Shown in pieces: positions 8,512-17,651 of a stretch of DNA of 64,000 nt. The stretch spans positions 1-64,000 of the forward strand of contig CAZUAQ010000020.1 of NCBI GenBank assembly GCA_964618455.1. Direction: 5' to 3'. A program made the position numbers and the translations under genes. This DNA is from CAZUAQ01 sp964618455 (GTDB taxonomy: Bacteria; Planctomycetota; Phycisphaerae; UBA1845; PWPN01). Each line of letters begins with the position of its first letter. Position 1 is the first letter of the stretch. The notes below the pieces were generated by a model. The model saw nothing but the letters and a program-made list of their open reading frames with translations, did not search any database and had not been told where the DNA came from.

Positions 8512-9531
8512 TTATCTCTCGCCAGCCACCGGGGCGGGGGCCGCCGATTCCAACTGGCTGGTGAGGATCGCATTCAGGTTCGTGCCGTGATAATCACGGG
8601 CCACCCGGACCGCGTTCCGAATGGCAATGTGGTCACTGCTTCCGTGACAGATGATGCACGCGCCGTCCACGCCAAGCAGCGGCGCGCCACCGTATTCCGC
8701 ATAATCATGGTTCGCCCAGACCCGTTTGACCACCGGCTCGAAGCTCTTCGCCAGTTCCGGGCTCGCCAGGGCGATTTCCTTGGAGATCGTCTTGAACAGC
8801 CCCTCCGCCAAACCCTCGATCAGCTTCAGGGCGATGTTGCCGGTGAAGCCGTCGCAGATGACGACGTCGCAGCTTCCGCGGAAGAGGTCGCGCCCCTCCA
8901 CGTTGCCCACGAAATGCACATGCTCACACTTGCGCATCGCCTCATGGGCCTGCTTGACCAGGCTGGTGCCCTTGAGATCCTCCTCGCCGATGGACAGCAG
9001 CCCGACGCGGGGCTTTTCCACCTTGAGAATCTGATTCGAGTACGCCGAGGCCATCACGCCGTAGTGCACGAGGTGATGCACCTTGGGCACGAGGTTGGCA
9101 CCGACGTCGCACATGACGATCGGGCCCATGAAGGAGGGAATCACCACCGCGATCCCGGGACGCGACACGCCGGGCAGCAGCCGCATACGTAACTGGCTGG
9201 CGGCGGCGAAGGCCCCCGTGTTGCCCGCGCTGATGATCGCGTCGACCTCGCCCTCGGAGGCCAGTTGAGCCACCCGGTTGATCGAGGAATCCTTCTTCTG
9301 GCGGATGGCTTCGACCGGCATCTCATCCATGCCGATGACCTGGGAGGCGTGTTTGACGCGCACGTGGCCATTCGCCCCGCCGCAACGGTCCATCTCGCCC
9401 GTGATGACCTTCTCATCACCGACGAGAATGATCTCGTCACCGTCGGCCAGGTGCGTGGCTGCTTCGAGCGCGCCCTGAACGATCTCCCGGGGTGCGTGAT
9501 CGCCCCCCATGGCATCGATACCGATTCGCAT
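8512..9531 (-). CDS. plsX: Phosphate acyltransferase PlsX
   Basis: Makes acyl-phosphate from acyl-ACP for phosphatidic acid synthesis; 339 residues, peripheral to the membrane. The N terminus MRIGIDAMGGDHAPREIV is diagnostic, and SAGNTGAFAAAS and CDVGAN are also family motifs. It follows rpmF by 5 bases and runs into fabH, the conserved rpmF-plsX-fabH arrangement that links ribosome and membrane synthesis. A GAGGAG sequence lies about 15 bases before the ATG, within the end of rpmF. Confidence 0.96.
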   Translation of the reverse strand: MRIGIDAMGGDHAPREIVQGALEAATHLADGDEIILVGDEKVITGEMDRCGGANGHVRVKHASQVIGMDEMPVEAIRQKKDSSINRVAQLASEGEVDAIISAGNTGAFAAASQLRMRLLPGVSRPGIAVVIPSFMGPIVMCDVGANLVPKVHHLVHYGVMASAYSNQILKVEKPRVGLLSIGEEDLKGTSLVKQAHEAMRKCEHVHFVGNVEGRDLFRGSCDVVICDGFTGNIALKLIEGLAEGLFKTISKEIALASPELAKSFEPVVKRVWANHDYAEYGGAPLLGVDGACIICHGSSDHIAIRNAVRVARDYHGTNLNAILTSQLESAAPAPVAGER

Positions 9532-9536
9532 GAGCC

Positions 9537-9722
9537 TCAGGACTCCTCGTCACGCGATGCCAGAGCCACACTGCTGCTGACGTACCCGCAGTTATCGCAG
9601 GCGGCGTGGGGCAGTTTGGCAATACCGCACTTCGGGCAGGCTACCAGGTTCGGGCGGGACATCCCGTGATGGGAGCGACGCTTGTTCTTGCGAGTTCGTG
9701 ATTGTCTGCGTACGGGAACCAT
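9537..9722 (-). CDS. rpmF: 50S ribosomal protein L32
   Basis: Large-subunit ribosomal protein of 61 residues. The basic start MVPVRRQSRTRKNKRRSHHG and the four zinc-ribbon cysteines (C29, C32, C42, C45) identify it. It is the first gene of the minus-strand fatty-acid cluster. The DUF177 (YceD) gene that often precedes rpmF is not seen. Instead there is a leader region of more than 600 bases containing an inverted-repeat structure (9981-10035). Confidence 0.96.
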   Translation of the reverse strand: MVPVRRQSRTRKNKRRSHHGMSRPNLVACPKCGIAKLPHAACDNCGYVSSSVALASRDEES

Positions 9723-10400
9723 GACTCTGTCACCTGTGTTTACTGTTCAGTTTTGTGTTGGGTTGATCGTCGTCCAATGCACTGCCGGCCGGGTGGGGTC
9801 CGTTCCGCCGCACCGTCCGGGCAGGGTTTTGCGTCAAAACCGTTCAGGGTGGTTCGGTTGTCGTCAACTTTCCGGCGGCCCGGCATCCCTGTGGGTGCCC
9901 GGGACACTCCGGTCTCGAGGTCACGCCATCCTCCGGCGGTGTCCTCCAAGGATGGCCTTCGGCCGCTCCCAAAGTAAAAGAGAGGCTTGCACCTGCAGCC
10001 GGTGGCTGAGTCTCCGGCCGGAGCGGCAAGCCTCTTTGCGCAACCTCCGAAGACTAACGATCTTAGGTTGTGATGTCAAGGCGGAACCGCCCGCCACGGC
10101 CCTCCCGGCCGTGATTCCGTGCTTCCGGTGGCAGGATCGTGATTCTCGATCCCTGGGCCCCGACAAAGCTTGGATGCTCAACAACGTCTACGCCTTGGAG
10201 TCATGTCTTGATGCACCTGACAATCCCGAAAAAGCCGAGCCGGCGCGGCCATTATCCGCAAAAAATCCCCTAAGATCATATTTTGAAATAACTTGCAATA
10301 TGTCGGCGTCGAGCTTTCATCCTAATCGCCGAACCGTGGGTTCGCGAAAAGCCATTCCGGCTTACCTGCGTCGCGCTTCGTGGGGTCCTATAGTTATGGC
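9723..10400. other. Long intergenic region between rpmF and the aldo/keto reductase
   Basis: About 680 bases between divergent genes. It contains the candidate leader structure and, at 10255-10305, an AT-rich patch that is the likeliest promoter zone in either direction. Short open frames here have no family signature. Confidence 0.5.
9981..10035 (-). ncRNA. Candidate structured leader RNA upstream of rpmF
   Basis: A perfect 10-bp inverted repeat (AGAGGCTTGC at 9981-9990 and GCAAGCCTCT at 10026-10035) encloses two smaller hairpins. These are CAGCC-GGT-GGCTG and the palindrome CTCCGGCCGGAG, giving a possible three-way junction. Read on the minus strand, the closing stem is followed by CTTTTACTTT, a weak U-tract. 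It could be an attenuator or protein-binding leader for the rpmF-fab operon. It does not match a riboswitch class that I recognise. Confidence 0.35.
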
Positions 10401-11297
10401 ATGAGTGACTTTCAGGAACCGGTCACCCTGGGCAGGACGGGACTTCGCGTCGGCCGGCTGGGCGTTGCATCCTCTTACGGCGCTCCCGCCTCCGCCTATG
10501 AGCTGGCTTTTCATGAGCATGGGGTGAACCTCTTTTACTGGGGCAGCTTGCGGCGAGCGGGCATGCGTGACTCGGTCCGCCGGCTTGTCCCCAGGCATCG
10601 CGACGAGCTGGTGATCATGCTGCAGAGCTACGATCGTACCGGACCGCTGATGTCCCGATTCGTCGAGCGGGGGCTGCGACGCCTGCAGATCGAGGCAGCG
10701 GACATCCTGCTGCTCGGGTGGCACAATCGCGAAACATCGCAGCGCGTCCTGGACGCGGCGATGGAGCTGCAGTCGAAAGGGAAGGTTCGATACCTGGCCC
10801 TCTCGGGTCATCACCGCCCGCTGTTCGCGGAACTGGCCCGGCAGCCCGACAACCCGTTCGATGTCTTCATGGTGCGCTACAACGCCGCCCATCGCGGGGC
10901 GGAGCAGGAAGTCTTTCCCGCACTGCCCGAGACCGACCGACCGGGCATCATCACGTATACCAATACGCGCTGGGGACACCTCCTTCAGCCGAGCTGGATG
11001 CCAGAGGGGGAGTCGCCGATGCGCGCATCCGACTGCTATCGCTTCGCCCTGTCGCATCTGGACGTGAACGTCTGCATGACCGGTCCGGCGAGCATGGGGC
11101 AGATGCAGGAAGGGCTCTGCGCGCTGGAACGCGGCCCAGTGACGGACGAAGAGCGGTCGCGTTTCGAGCGAATCGGGGATCACGTGCGCAGTCGTCGCGG
11201 GGTCGGACAAGCCCTGCGCCGCAGTGCATGGCGGAAGGTGCACTCCTTCGTGACTTCATTGACCGGATCATCAAAGACGAATTCCGAACGCGTGTGA
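10401..11297 (+). CDS. Aldo/keto reductase-family protein with altered active site
   Basis: Predicted cytoplasmic TIM-barrel protein of 298 residues in the aldo/keto reductase superfamily. The start LGRTGLRVGRLG, the ILLLGWHN strand (His108) and VRYLALSGH fit the fold. The classical tetrad looks eroded. The strand that usually carries the catalytic Asp and Tyr reads NLFYWGSLRR, and the position of the catalytic Lys reads VIMLQSY. The protein may use a different chemistry or be a pseudo-enzyme. ATG 10401 is preferred over a GTG at 10380 because the homology begins there. It has its own leader and no close partner gene. Confidence 0.7.
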   Translation: MSDFQEPVTLGRTGLRVGRLGVASSYGAPASAYELAFHEHGVNLFYWGSLRRAGMRDSVRRLVPRHRDELVIMLQSYDRTGPLMSRFVERGLRRLQIEAADILLLGWHNRETSQRVLDAAMELQSKGKVRYLALSGHHRPLFAELARQPDNPFDVFMVRYNAAHRGAEQEVFPALPETDRPGIITYTNTRWGHLLQPSWMPEGESPMRASDCYRFALSHLDVNVCMTGPASMGQMQEGLCALERGPVTDEERSRFERIGDHVRSRRGVGQALRRSAWRKVHSFVTSLTGSSKTNSERV

Positions 11298-11453
11298 GGC
11301 TGCAAGGCTGTGTTTCGCACTCATTGCTGTATGCATCGTTTCTTACGCCAGAGGAACTAGGCCTTCATCGTCACTGCTGAAGCAGAGCTTTTGTTTCCAA
11401 CACCTGAAGAAAAGATGATTTCTTGTGATGGGCGTGGCGATCAGCATTTTCTA

Positions 11454-12068
11454 TCAGGGAGCCAGGACTTCATCTAAGGGGTCCACAACCGTTATCTCAA
11501 AGAGTCGTGGCCACTTCCTTCTCTGATTCTGATAGATGAGCACTTCGAGAAACCAGGTGACCTCACGCTCACCACATTTGCCCGAAGGGTTCGCGTGTAT
11601 CGGGATGTCGAAGGATGCATTCCAGTCGGCTTTCTCACTGACGAAGAATTCTCGTCGAAGCGTGATGATGAGTTCCTGCCTGTGATAGAGGCAGAGAATC
11701 TCGTCCTCGGATTCATGAGAATGCCAACGAAGCACAATTCGATCGAGCCGTATGGGGGTGAGAACATCCAAATGTATCAGGACGCCAAGTGGCTCACCCA
11801 GGCGGGCAGGGGATGGGGATGTTTTCACCGTGGCCATCGTGAAGGCATGCTGTACACGCCGTTGCGCCCGGTAGCTCCAGAGTGTATAAGCCAGGTGCGT
11901 CAGCATGGCGAACCCGGCAATGAGCAGGCAAACTTTGATGGTCCACAATGCGAGTACCGCAACCGCATAGAGTAGCAAGAAGATGCCGAACGATCCGAGA
12001 GAAACTTGCTCAGAATGCTCGATTTGCTTCGCGTCATACCATGATTCAGAAGAGCTTCGATCTCTCAT
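11454..12068 (-). CDS. Small membrane protein with C-terminal beta-sandwich-like domain
   Basis: Protein of 204 residues with no family I recognise. Residues 25-68 form a hydrophobic hairpin of two membrane segments (FGIFLLLYAVAVLALW and CLLIAGFAMLTHLAYTLW). The remainder is beta-rich and hydrophilic, with LGEPLGVLIHLDVLTPIRLD suggesting an arrestin- or Ig-like sandwich. It begins 58 bases after the propeller gene with GAGGG as ribosome binding site, so it is probably the third gene of that transcript. Base composition is less GC-rich than its neighbours. Confidence 0.65.
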   Translation of the reverse strand: MRDRSSSESWYDAKQIEHSEQVSLGSFGIFLLLYAVAVLALWTIKVCLLIAGFAMLTHLAYTLWSYRAQRRVQHAFTMATVKTSPSPARLGEPLGVLIHLDVLTPIRLDRIVLRWHSHESEDEILCLYHRQELIITLRREFFVSEKADWNASFDIPIHANPSGKCGEREVTWFLEVLIYQNQRRKWPRLFEITVVDPLDEVLAP

Positions 12069-12126
12069 GGTGCCCTCACATTTTCGTCTCGAAAGGGTCG
12101 TTGCTCCACAGGCGACAGGTATGAAT

Positions 12127-15100
12127 TCAACGTAACGCCATCGCTTCGATACCGCAGATCAGCGGTGGGCGGTCGCTGCCTTCCGCCGAATGCAGTTCGA
12201 TGCGAAGCGTCGTGCCGAGTTTCAACTCCGGGACTTCGAGGGCGATGCCGCGTCGCGGCGCGTCGGCGAGGTCCAGGATGTCGACGTTGCTGAACCGTCG
12301 CTCGCTCATCACATCCACATGGAAGATGCGTTCCCCGACTTTGCAGGCGGGGTCGGGCTCGGCGAAGAGCAGCCGCACGGTGTAGGTTTGCGGGGCATCG
12401 TTCTCCGGGGCGAGCGTGATCTCGAAGGATTCAGCGCCCTCGACCCCCGACGCCACGATCCACGCGGGCACCTGCCCGTAGAAGCGCGAGGCGTGGTGCC
12501 GATACCAATGAACGTTTTCGGGTTGGACGGTCACCGGGACGTCGGGTGAGGAGCCGCCGGTGCTCGGCAGGTCCAGCCACAACGTGCCCTCGTCGCTCAT
12601 GCGGTCTCCAGGCGCGCCGAGATTCAGGCCGAGACGCTTCACGCGCGACTCCGGCCTGGGCAGGTCACTGAACGTCCAGACCTCGACGGAAGGATCGTGC
12701 ACCAGGGCGAGCGACGCCTGGTTCTGGTAGCTGCACGTGCACGTACGCGTGTAGTCCGGCGCGTTGAGCACACCGTCAGCCACGATGAGATTTGAAGTGC
12801 AACCGGCTTTGAAGCCGCCGATGTTGCCGGTTCCGCCATTGTTGGTCAGGTCAAAGAAACCCGCCGCCGCCGAGCGGAACGTGATCAGGTGTTCGCTGCC
12901 GATCGCGGTCGCGCAGCCGTAGTGGCGGTTGTACTTCCAGTCCACCGCTTCGCCGGTCAGCGGATGCCGGCGGCGAATCAGTTGGCCGGTCTTCAGCGAG
13001 ATCGCTTTTTCCTGCGTGATGATCGTATCGTGGTACAGCATGACCGGTCCGCCGTACTCACGCGGATCGGACCAGAGTTCGTTGCCCGTGCTTGCGTCAT
13101 ACGCGACCATGCCCCGTCCGACTTCGTCGTGAAGGCGGTCACGCCCCTTCGCACCGGCCTGGATGAGCACGTCGTGTTCGGCGGAGTAGCCCAGCCACGT
13201 CCCGAAGACGTTCTCCCACGTCGACCAGACTTCACGGCCGTCGGCGAGATCGAGGGCGATGACGCGCGCATCTTTCGGTACGTCCAGCCCACGGCGTTTG
13301 AGCGAATCAATGTACGGGTCGGGCAGACGATCGATGCAGAAGACCTTCCCGCCCCCGGCGGCGATGGCGTTGTGACGCAGGGCGTGATCGGCGTCGAACT
13401 CCCAGAGCACCTGGCCGTCATGGCGGTTCATGACAATCAGTCGTTTGCTGGCGGTGCGCTCGAGATTGAACTTGCCGATCGAGGGCTTGTCCTTGCGTGG
13501 CAGCGGGTAGACGTGCTGCAGCAGCCGGCGGTTGAGTTCTTTCAAACGTTCGAGGCGATCGGGCTGTTCGCTTGCGACCACGCGCTGAATCTCGTGGCGG
13601 ATGCGATTGGTTTTCTGACCGTGCTTGTCGTCGCTGCCTTTCACCTTCACCAGATCGGCGGGAAGAATCGACGCGAGGTCCTCTTCTTCGAGAAGACGGT
13701 TGAGGTTTTTCACGAGGAAGTCTTCGTTCTCTTCACCGTCGCGTTTGGCCAGAATGTTGAAGTTTTGCAGTTTGCCCATTTCGGCGACGACCTCGCTGAC
13801 CTCTTCGACTTTCACGTGGCGAAACTCCTCGAAGTCGAACTCGGGTGTCCAGAAGGACATCGGCCGCGCCCCGGCGAGCAGGAGGTCGTCCACCACGGCG
13901 ATGTATCCCCAGTCGGGAATGTCGCCGGTCTCGGGATCCGGTGGAAGCTGGAATGTCCTGACGGTCGTCCCGGTCGCCGGGTCGAGCCGCGAGCAGGTCT
14001 TGTCTTGAACGATGTAAACGCCGTCCGACACGGACACGTAATTGCTGCCGATGGCGTTGGCGCCGGGTTCGTGGCTGGTGTAGTCGTAGTGCCTGCCGAT
14101 GCCGGGCATCTTCTTTTCCCAGAGACGCCGACCGGTGTAGACATCCACGGCGCGGAGGACGTTGGGACCCTCGATGAAGAGGCGTCCGCCGACCACCTGC
14201 GGGGTCGGACCGTGCCCGTGGCGCGGCAGGATCTCCTGGTTCGACGGGCCGCCGAACCAGAGCAGCCCGAGCGGGGCGCGAACCCGGGTGTCAGTCGAGA
14301 CGACGCTGTTGGCGGCGTCGCCGTACTGATGCGTCCAGGTGCCCGCGCCGGCCAAGGCACCGACGCGTACGAGTTCGATGCCGTTCTCGCGCGGCGCGAT
14401 GCGCACGGACGAAGAGAGTTCGGCGGCCACGGCATCGGCGATTCTCGGTTGCAACGCTTGCGCGTCGCCGAGGAACAGGGCGCGGCCCCCGTAGGGGCGA
14501 AGTGTTTCATACACGCGCTCGACCAGTGGCTCGGCGTAGAGGCGGTCCTGGAAATCGACCTCCGGCACGAGAACGAGATCGGCGAAGTACGGCGGCAGCG
14601 CGGCGGAGAATATGTCGTCGGGCAGCACGTGGAGTCGATGGCCGTAGAGGCCCGCGTCATCGAACCGGCGGCGGAGGTTGTCGACGTCTTGGGTCCGCGT
14701 GTCGAGCACCAGCGTGTGATAGTCGGAGTGTTCGAGGAGCGCCGCGATCAGCCCCGGCCGATTCGCGCCGAGGACCAGCGCGTACCCTTCGCGTGGCAAT
14801 TCACTACGAAGCAGATCGTCGAGTTGATCACCTCCATCGCCCTGCGCGATATCCTCCGGAATCGTCGGCTCTGTCGCTTCGTACGTACGGGGATCGTCGC
14901 CATCGCCCTGGCCGAAGCAGTGCAACGCGCCGCCATGCGTGACCACGACAAGCTTGTCATCGCCCGCCAACATGGTCCAGGGTCGCCCCTCGATCCTGGA
15001 TTGCCACGCGACTTGCGGTTTCCGCTTCTCGACCGAGAGCGCGTAGAGCCCACCGTCCTTGCCTTCCGCGTAGAGATGCTCTCCCGCCTGGAAGTGGATG

Positions 15101-16194
15101 CGCGTAATCGGCGCGTCGAGTTCGTGTTCCCAGATCGGCTGAACCTGTTCGCGTGTCTTCTCGTTTCCCTTCCGATCGGTATATGTCTCTTGCACCGGAT
15201 CGTAACCGATTAACCGCAAGAGCTTGCCCTCGCGCTGGAACAATCCTTCGGGCGTCAACACGCTAGGGCGAATGCGATACCGCAGCTTGCCGCTCTCCGT
15301 CTCGAACATCACGTCCCGGTTATAGAACCAACGGTCCGTGGCCATGACATCGAATCCGCCGGCATCCTTGCCAAAGGTGCGGCTGGAGACGTCGTAGTGC
15401 AGGAACGCCCCGGTGGCGCGGTCATACCCGGCGGGAACGGTCCGGCCGCCTGAGACGAGGAGCACCTTCTCCGTAGCGACCATGTACCCTTGCGGCGCGA
15501 CGCCGGAGAAGGCGGGGCTGCTGTGCTGCTGAGTCTGAAAGGTCGAGCCGCTGCCGCTGTTGCACCAGACCTCTTCGCCGGTCTCGGCATTCAGGGCATA
15601 CAGGAACGTGCCCATGAAGGGCCAGATGCCGGCGGCGTAATAGATCGTGCCGGCGCGCAAAACCGGCGCGCCGCGCGCGGGCCAGGCGGAGATCATGCGA
15701 TCGTTGCCGAGGATGCGATTGGACGCTGGCGCACCGCGATGCTTCCAGCGCAGTTCTCCCGTCTCGGCATCGAGGCAGTACAGACAGCCGTCGTCACTGG
15801 CGAACCATACCTTGCCCTCCGAGCCGACCGGCGCGAAGCGTACCGGCCCGTCGGCATAGAACCGCCAGCGTGACTCGCCCGTAGTCGTGTCGTAGGCGGT
15901 GAGGCTGTCGCTGATCATCGACGGAACGATGAGCCGCTTGCCGAGGATGATCGGCTGATACGAGGCATCGAACTGCAGCTTACCCTGGTCCGGCGGCCAG
16001 GCGGGCTGCGGTTTGGGCAGTCGGCGCGACCAGAGCAGCGTCATGTCGTCGGGCAGACTGTCGGGCGAGTTGGATGAACGGTACGCATCGTAACGCCACA
16101 TCGGCCAGTCGCCGGCGAACGCGGAACCGGCGGTGATCAAGAGGAGGCTTGCGATTGCCATCCATTGTGCGATTTGTCGATCGATCGTCGTCAT
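12127..16194 (-). CDS. Secreted PQQ-like double-propeller protein with embedded methyltransferase-like fold and C-terminal malectin domain
   Basis: Exported protein of 1355 residues. Residues 1-27 are a signal peptide ending SAFA. A first set of PQQ-type beta-propeller blades follows (TGESRWRFYADGPV, TGELRWKHRG, to about residue 430). At about 455-590 lies a Rossmann segment resembling a class I methyltransferase (GYALVLGANRPGLIAALL, then LVLDTRTQDVDNLR). A second propeller follows (TGRRLWEKKMPGIGRHYD, GNELWSDPREYGG) to about 1180. The last 120 residues look like malectin (QTYTVRLLFAEP, GERIFHVDV). PQQ dependence is not proven, since such blades also serve as scaffolds. GGAGGGG precedes the ATG by 8 bases. 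It is co-oriented with the genes at 16260 and 11454. Confidence 0.8.
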   Translation of the reverse strand: MTTIDRQIAQWMAIASLLLITAGSAFAGDWPMWRYDAYRSSNSPDSLPDDMTLLWSRRLPKPQPAWPPDQGKLQFDASYQPIILGKRLIVPSMISDSLTAYDTTTGESRWRFYADGPVRFAPVGSEGKVWFASDDGCLYCLDAETGELRWKHRGAPASNRILGNDRMISAWPARGAPVLRAGTIYYAAGIWPFMGTFLYALNAETGEEVWCNSGSGSTFQTQQHSSPAFSGVAPQGYMVATEKVLLVSGGRTVPAGYDRATGAFLHYDVSSRTFGKDAGGFDVMATDRWFYNRDVMFETESGKLRYRIRPSVLTPEGLFQREGKLLRLIGYDPVQETYTDRKGNEKTREQVQPIWEHELDAPITRIHFQAGEHLYAEGKDGGLYALSVEKRKPQVAWQSRIEGRPWTMLAGDDKLVVVTHGGALHCFGQGDGDDPRTYEATEPTIPEDIAQGDGGDQLDDLLRSELPREGYALVLGANRPGLIAALLEHSDYHTLVLDTRTQDVDNLRRRFDDAGLYGHRLHVLPDDIFSAALPPYFADLVLVPEVDFQDRLYAEPLVERVYETLRPYGGRALFLGDAQALQPRIADAVAAELSSSVRIAPRENGIELVRVGALAGAGTWTHQYGDAANSVVSTDTRVRAPLGLLWFGGPSNQEILPRHGHGPTPQVVGGRLFIEGPNVLRAVDVYTGRRLWEKKMPGIGRHYDYTSHEPGANAIGSNYVSVSDGVYIVQDKTCSRLDPATGTTVRTFQLPPDPETGDIPDWGYIAVVDDLLLAGARPMSFWTPEFDFEEFRHVKVEEVSEVVAEMGKLQNFNILAKRDGEENEDFLVKNLNRLLEEEDLASILPADLVKVKGSDDKHGQKTNRIRHEIQRVVASEQPDRLERLKELNRRLLQHVYPLPRKDKPSIGKFNLERTASKRLIVMNRHDGQVLWEFDADHALRHNAIAAGGGKVFCIDRLPDPYIDSLKRRGLDVPKDARVIALDLADGREVWSTWENVFGTWLGYSAEHDVLIQAGAKGRDRLHDEVGRGMVAYDASTGNELWSDPREYGGPVMLYHDTIITQEKAISLKTGQLIRRRHPLTGEAVDWKYNRHYGCATAIGSEHLITFRSAAAGFFDLTNNGGTGNIGGFKAGCTSNLIVADGVLNAPDYTRTCTCSYQNQASLALVHDPSVEVWTFSDLPRPESRVKRLGLNLGAPGDRMSDEGTLWLDLPSTGGSSPDVPVTVQPENVHWYRHHASRFYGQVPAWIVASGVEGAESFEITLAPENDAPQTYTVRLLFAEPDPACKVGERIFHVDVMSERRFSNVDILDLADAPRRGIALEVPELKLGTTLRIELHSAEGSDRPPLICGIEAMALR

Positions 16195-16259
16195 GAGTCC
16201 AACCCCTCCGTGAAGGCAACGCAGCTATCAAAGCATTTCGATGTAAATCGCCAGGCGGA

Positions 16260-17375
16260 TCACTCCGGCCGGCCCTTCCGCAAGAACAGAACGCCCGCCA
16301 CACCGACGATCCCCACGCCGAGACCGATGCCGAGCAAGGCTTGTCGCCACAGCCCCGGCGCGGGCTCGGCTGATTCGTCGGGCGTCGCGTCCTCGTTCGC
16401 CACCTCGGTGACCCGGGTCTCTGATCGGACCGTCTGGGGCATCGGTGAATCGGAGGCATTGTCGAGCGGTGCTTCCCAGTCCTGTGCGAATAGAAGGTCT
16501 GTTCCCGGGTTCTGGATCTTGACCACGCACGAGCAGCCGCCCACAAGGAAGGCACAGGCTTCGGCGATCATGCCGGGTTCGATACCGCCACCGGCGAGGG
16601 CATACAGCACACGGCCGCGCCCGAAAATCGGAAAGGCCATCGGCTCATCGAGTTCATCAAGATCGTGCTCGGAGCCGAGGAGTAAGCGGATGAACAGGCG
16701 TTCTACCGCATCGTTGCGCGACAGGCGGATCAGCGAGAACTTCACGGGGATGTCGTCGCTTTCGAGGTCGGTCTGCGGAACGTCGCCGACGGGATTGTCC
16801 GGCTGCTCGCCGGGGACAAGTTCCGCTTCGAGACGTGAGAGTTGCGTCTCGAGCATCTGTGCGGCCGCACGATCTTTGGCGGCATCGCCGGACTCCAGAA
16901 GCACCCAGGTGGCGGTCTCTCCCTGCCGGAGGTTTCGCGCGATCCGCTGCCTTACGGGCGACGTGAAAAGCTGCGTCCAGATCGGATCCTCGAGAGATGT
17001 CGTCAACGCGGCCGGGGGTCCCTTACTGTGCGGGGGATACTGCAGCACGGCGGCGGGCAGTTCCACATCGCCGAGATAGGGAAGGGCGAGCAGGTCGTCC
17101 TCACTCGCTTGGTCGAGATCCCGCGTCCGGATCTGAATGTTGGCGTCGAGGAATTCCGGGCTTTGCTGCCAGGATTCGAGCCGCTCGTGATGCGAATCCT
17201 CCAGCGGGCCGCGATGCAGCACCAGCAGCGTGTAGTCGTCCGGCGGCCAGTTCGCCATGGCGTACTGAAAGACCGGGACCGCGCAGGCCTGTAGACGCGC
17301 GTGCGGCGCGAACACCATCGCCGCCAGGAAGCAGCAGGACGCGAGTCGGCACAGGCAGGGCGATTTTCGGCTCAT
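16260..17375 (-). CDS. Type I membrane protein of unknown function, first gene of the propeller unit
   Basis: Protein of 371 residues with no family I recognise. It has an N-terminal signal sequence (CFLAAMVFAPHARLQA), a large extracytoplasmic region and a single C-terminal membrane segment (LLGIGLGVGIVGVAGVLFL) followed by basic residues. The mature start ACAVPVFQYAMANWPPDDY and the alternating helix/strand pattern hint at a thioredoxin-like fold, but no CxxC is present. It starts the transcript that continues, after 65 bases, into the propeller protein, so the two products probably act together outside the membrane. A promoter candidate lies at 17540-17568. Confidence 0.7.
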   Translation of the reverse strand: MSRKSPCLCRLASCCFLAAMVFAPHARLQACAVPVFQYAMANWPPDDYTLLVLHRGPLEDSHHERLESWQQSPEFLDANIQIRTRDLDQASEDDLLALPYLGDVELPAAVLQYPPHSKGPPAALTTSLEDPIWTQLFTSPVRQRIARNLRQGETATWVLLESGDAAKDRAAAQMLETQLSRLEAELVPGEQPDNPVGDVPQTDLESDDIPVKFSLIRLSRNDAVERLFIRLLLGSEHDLDELDEPMAFPIFGRGRVLYALAGGGIEPGMIAEACAFLVGGCSCVVKIQNPGTDLLFAQDWEAPLDNASDSPMPQTVRSETRVTEVANEDATPDESAEPAPGLWRQALLGIGLGVGIVGVAGVLFLRKGRPE

Positions 17376-17539
17376 GGTGCATCGTGGGCGAAGGTGAGGA
17401 ATGGCGGGAACTCCCGGCAGATTCAGAGCGAAACGGATGCGGGCACACCTTCACGGTGTTGAGGATCGTGTGCCTGAGTAAGTGTGTGAGAAGCGCTTCC
17501 GGAGAGAGGGACAGTCCCTGAGCTTCGCACACGCATTCT

Positions 17540-17568
17540 AAGATAGCTGTCCGCATGGATACGGTCAA
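17540..17568 (-). promoter_or_regulatory. Sigma70-like promoter of the propeller unit
   Basis: On the minus strand TTGACC (17568-17563) and TATCTT (17545-17540) are separated by 17 bases. It lies about 160 bases upstream of the first gene of the three-gene unit (17375 to 11454). Confidence 0.5.
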
Positions 17569-17651
17569 AACAGGCGCACGTGCGGGGGGGCCATCCTTGA
17601 GTTTGAATGGGGGAATTCTTCACACCGTATTGACAAAGCCGCGATGTGAGA

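Noticed and set aside
12889..15213. A 774-codon plus-strand open frame inside the propeller gene
   Set aside because: It has no ribosome binding site or family motif and is fully antisense to recognisable propeller blades.
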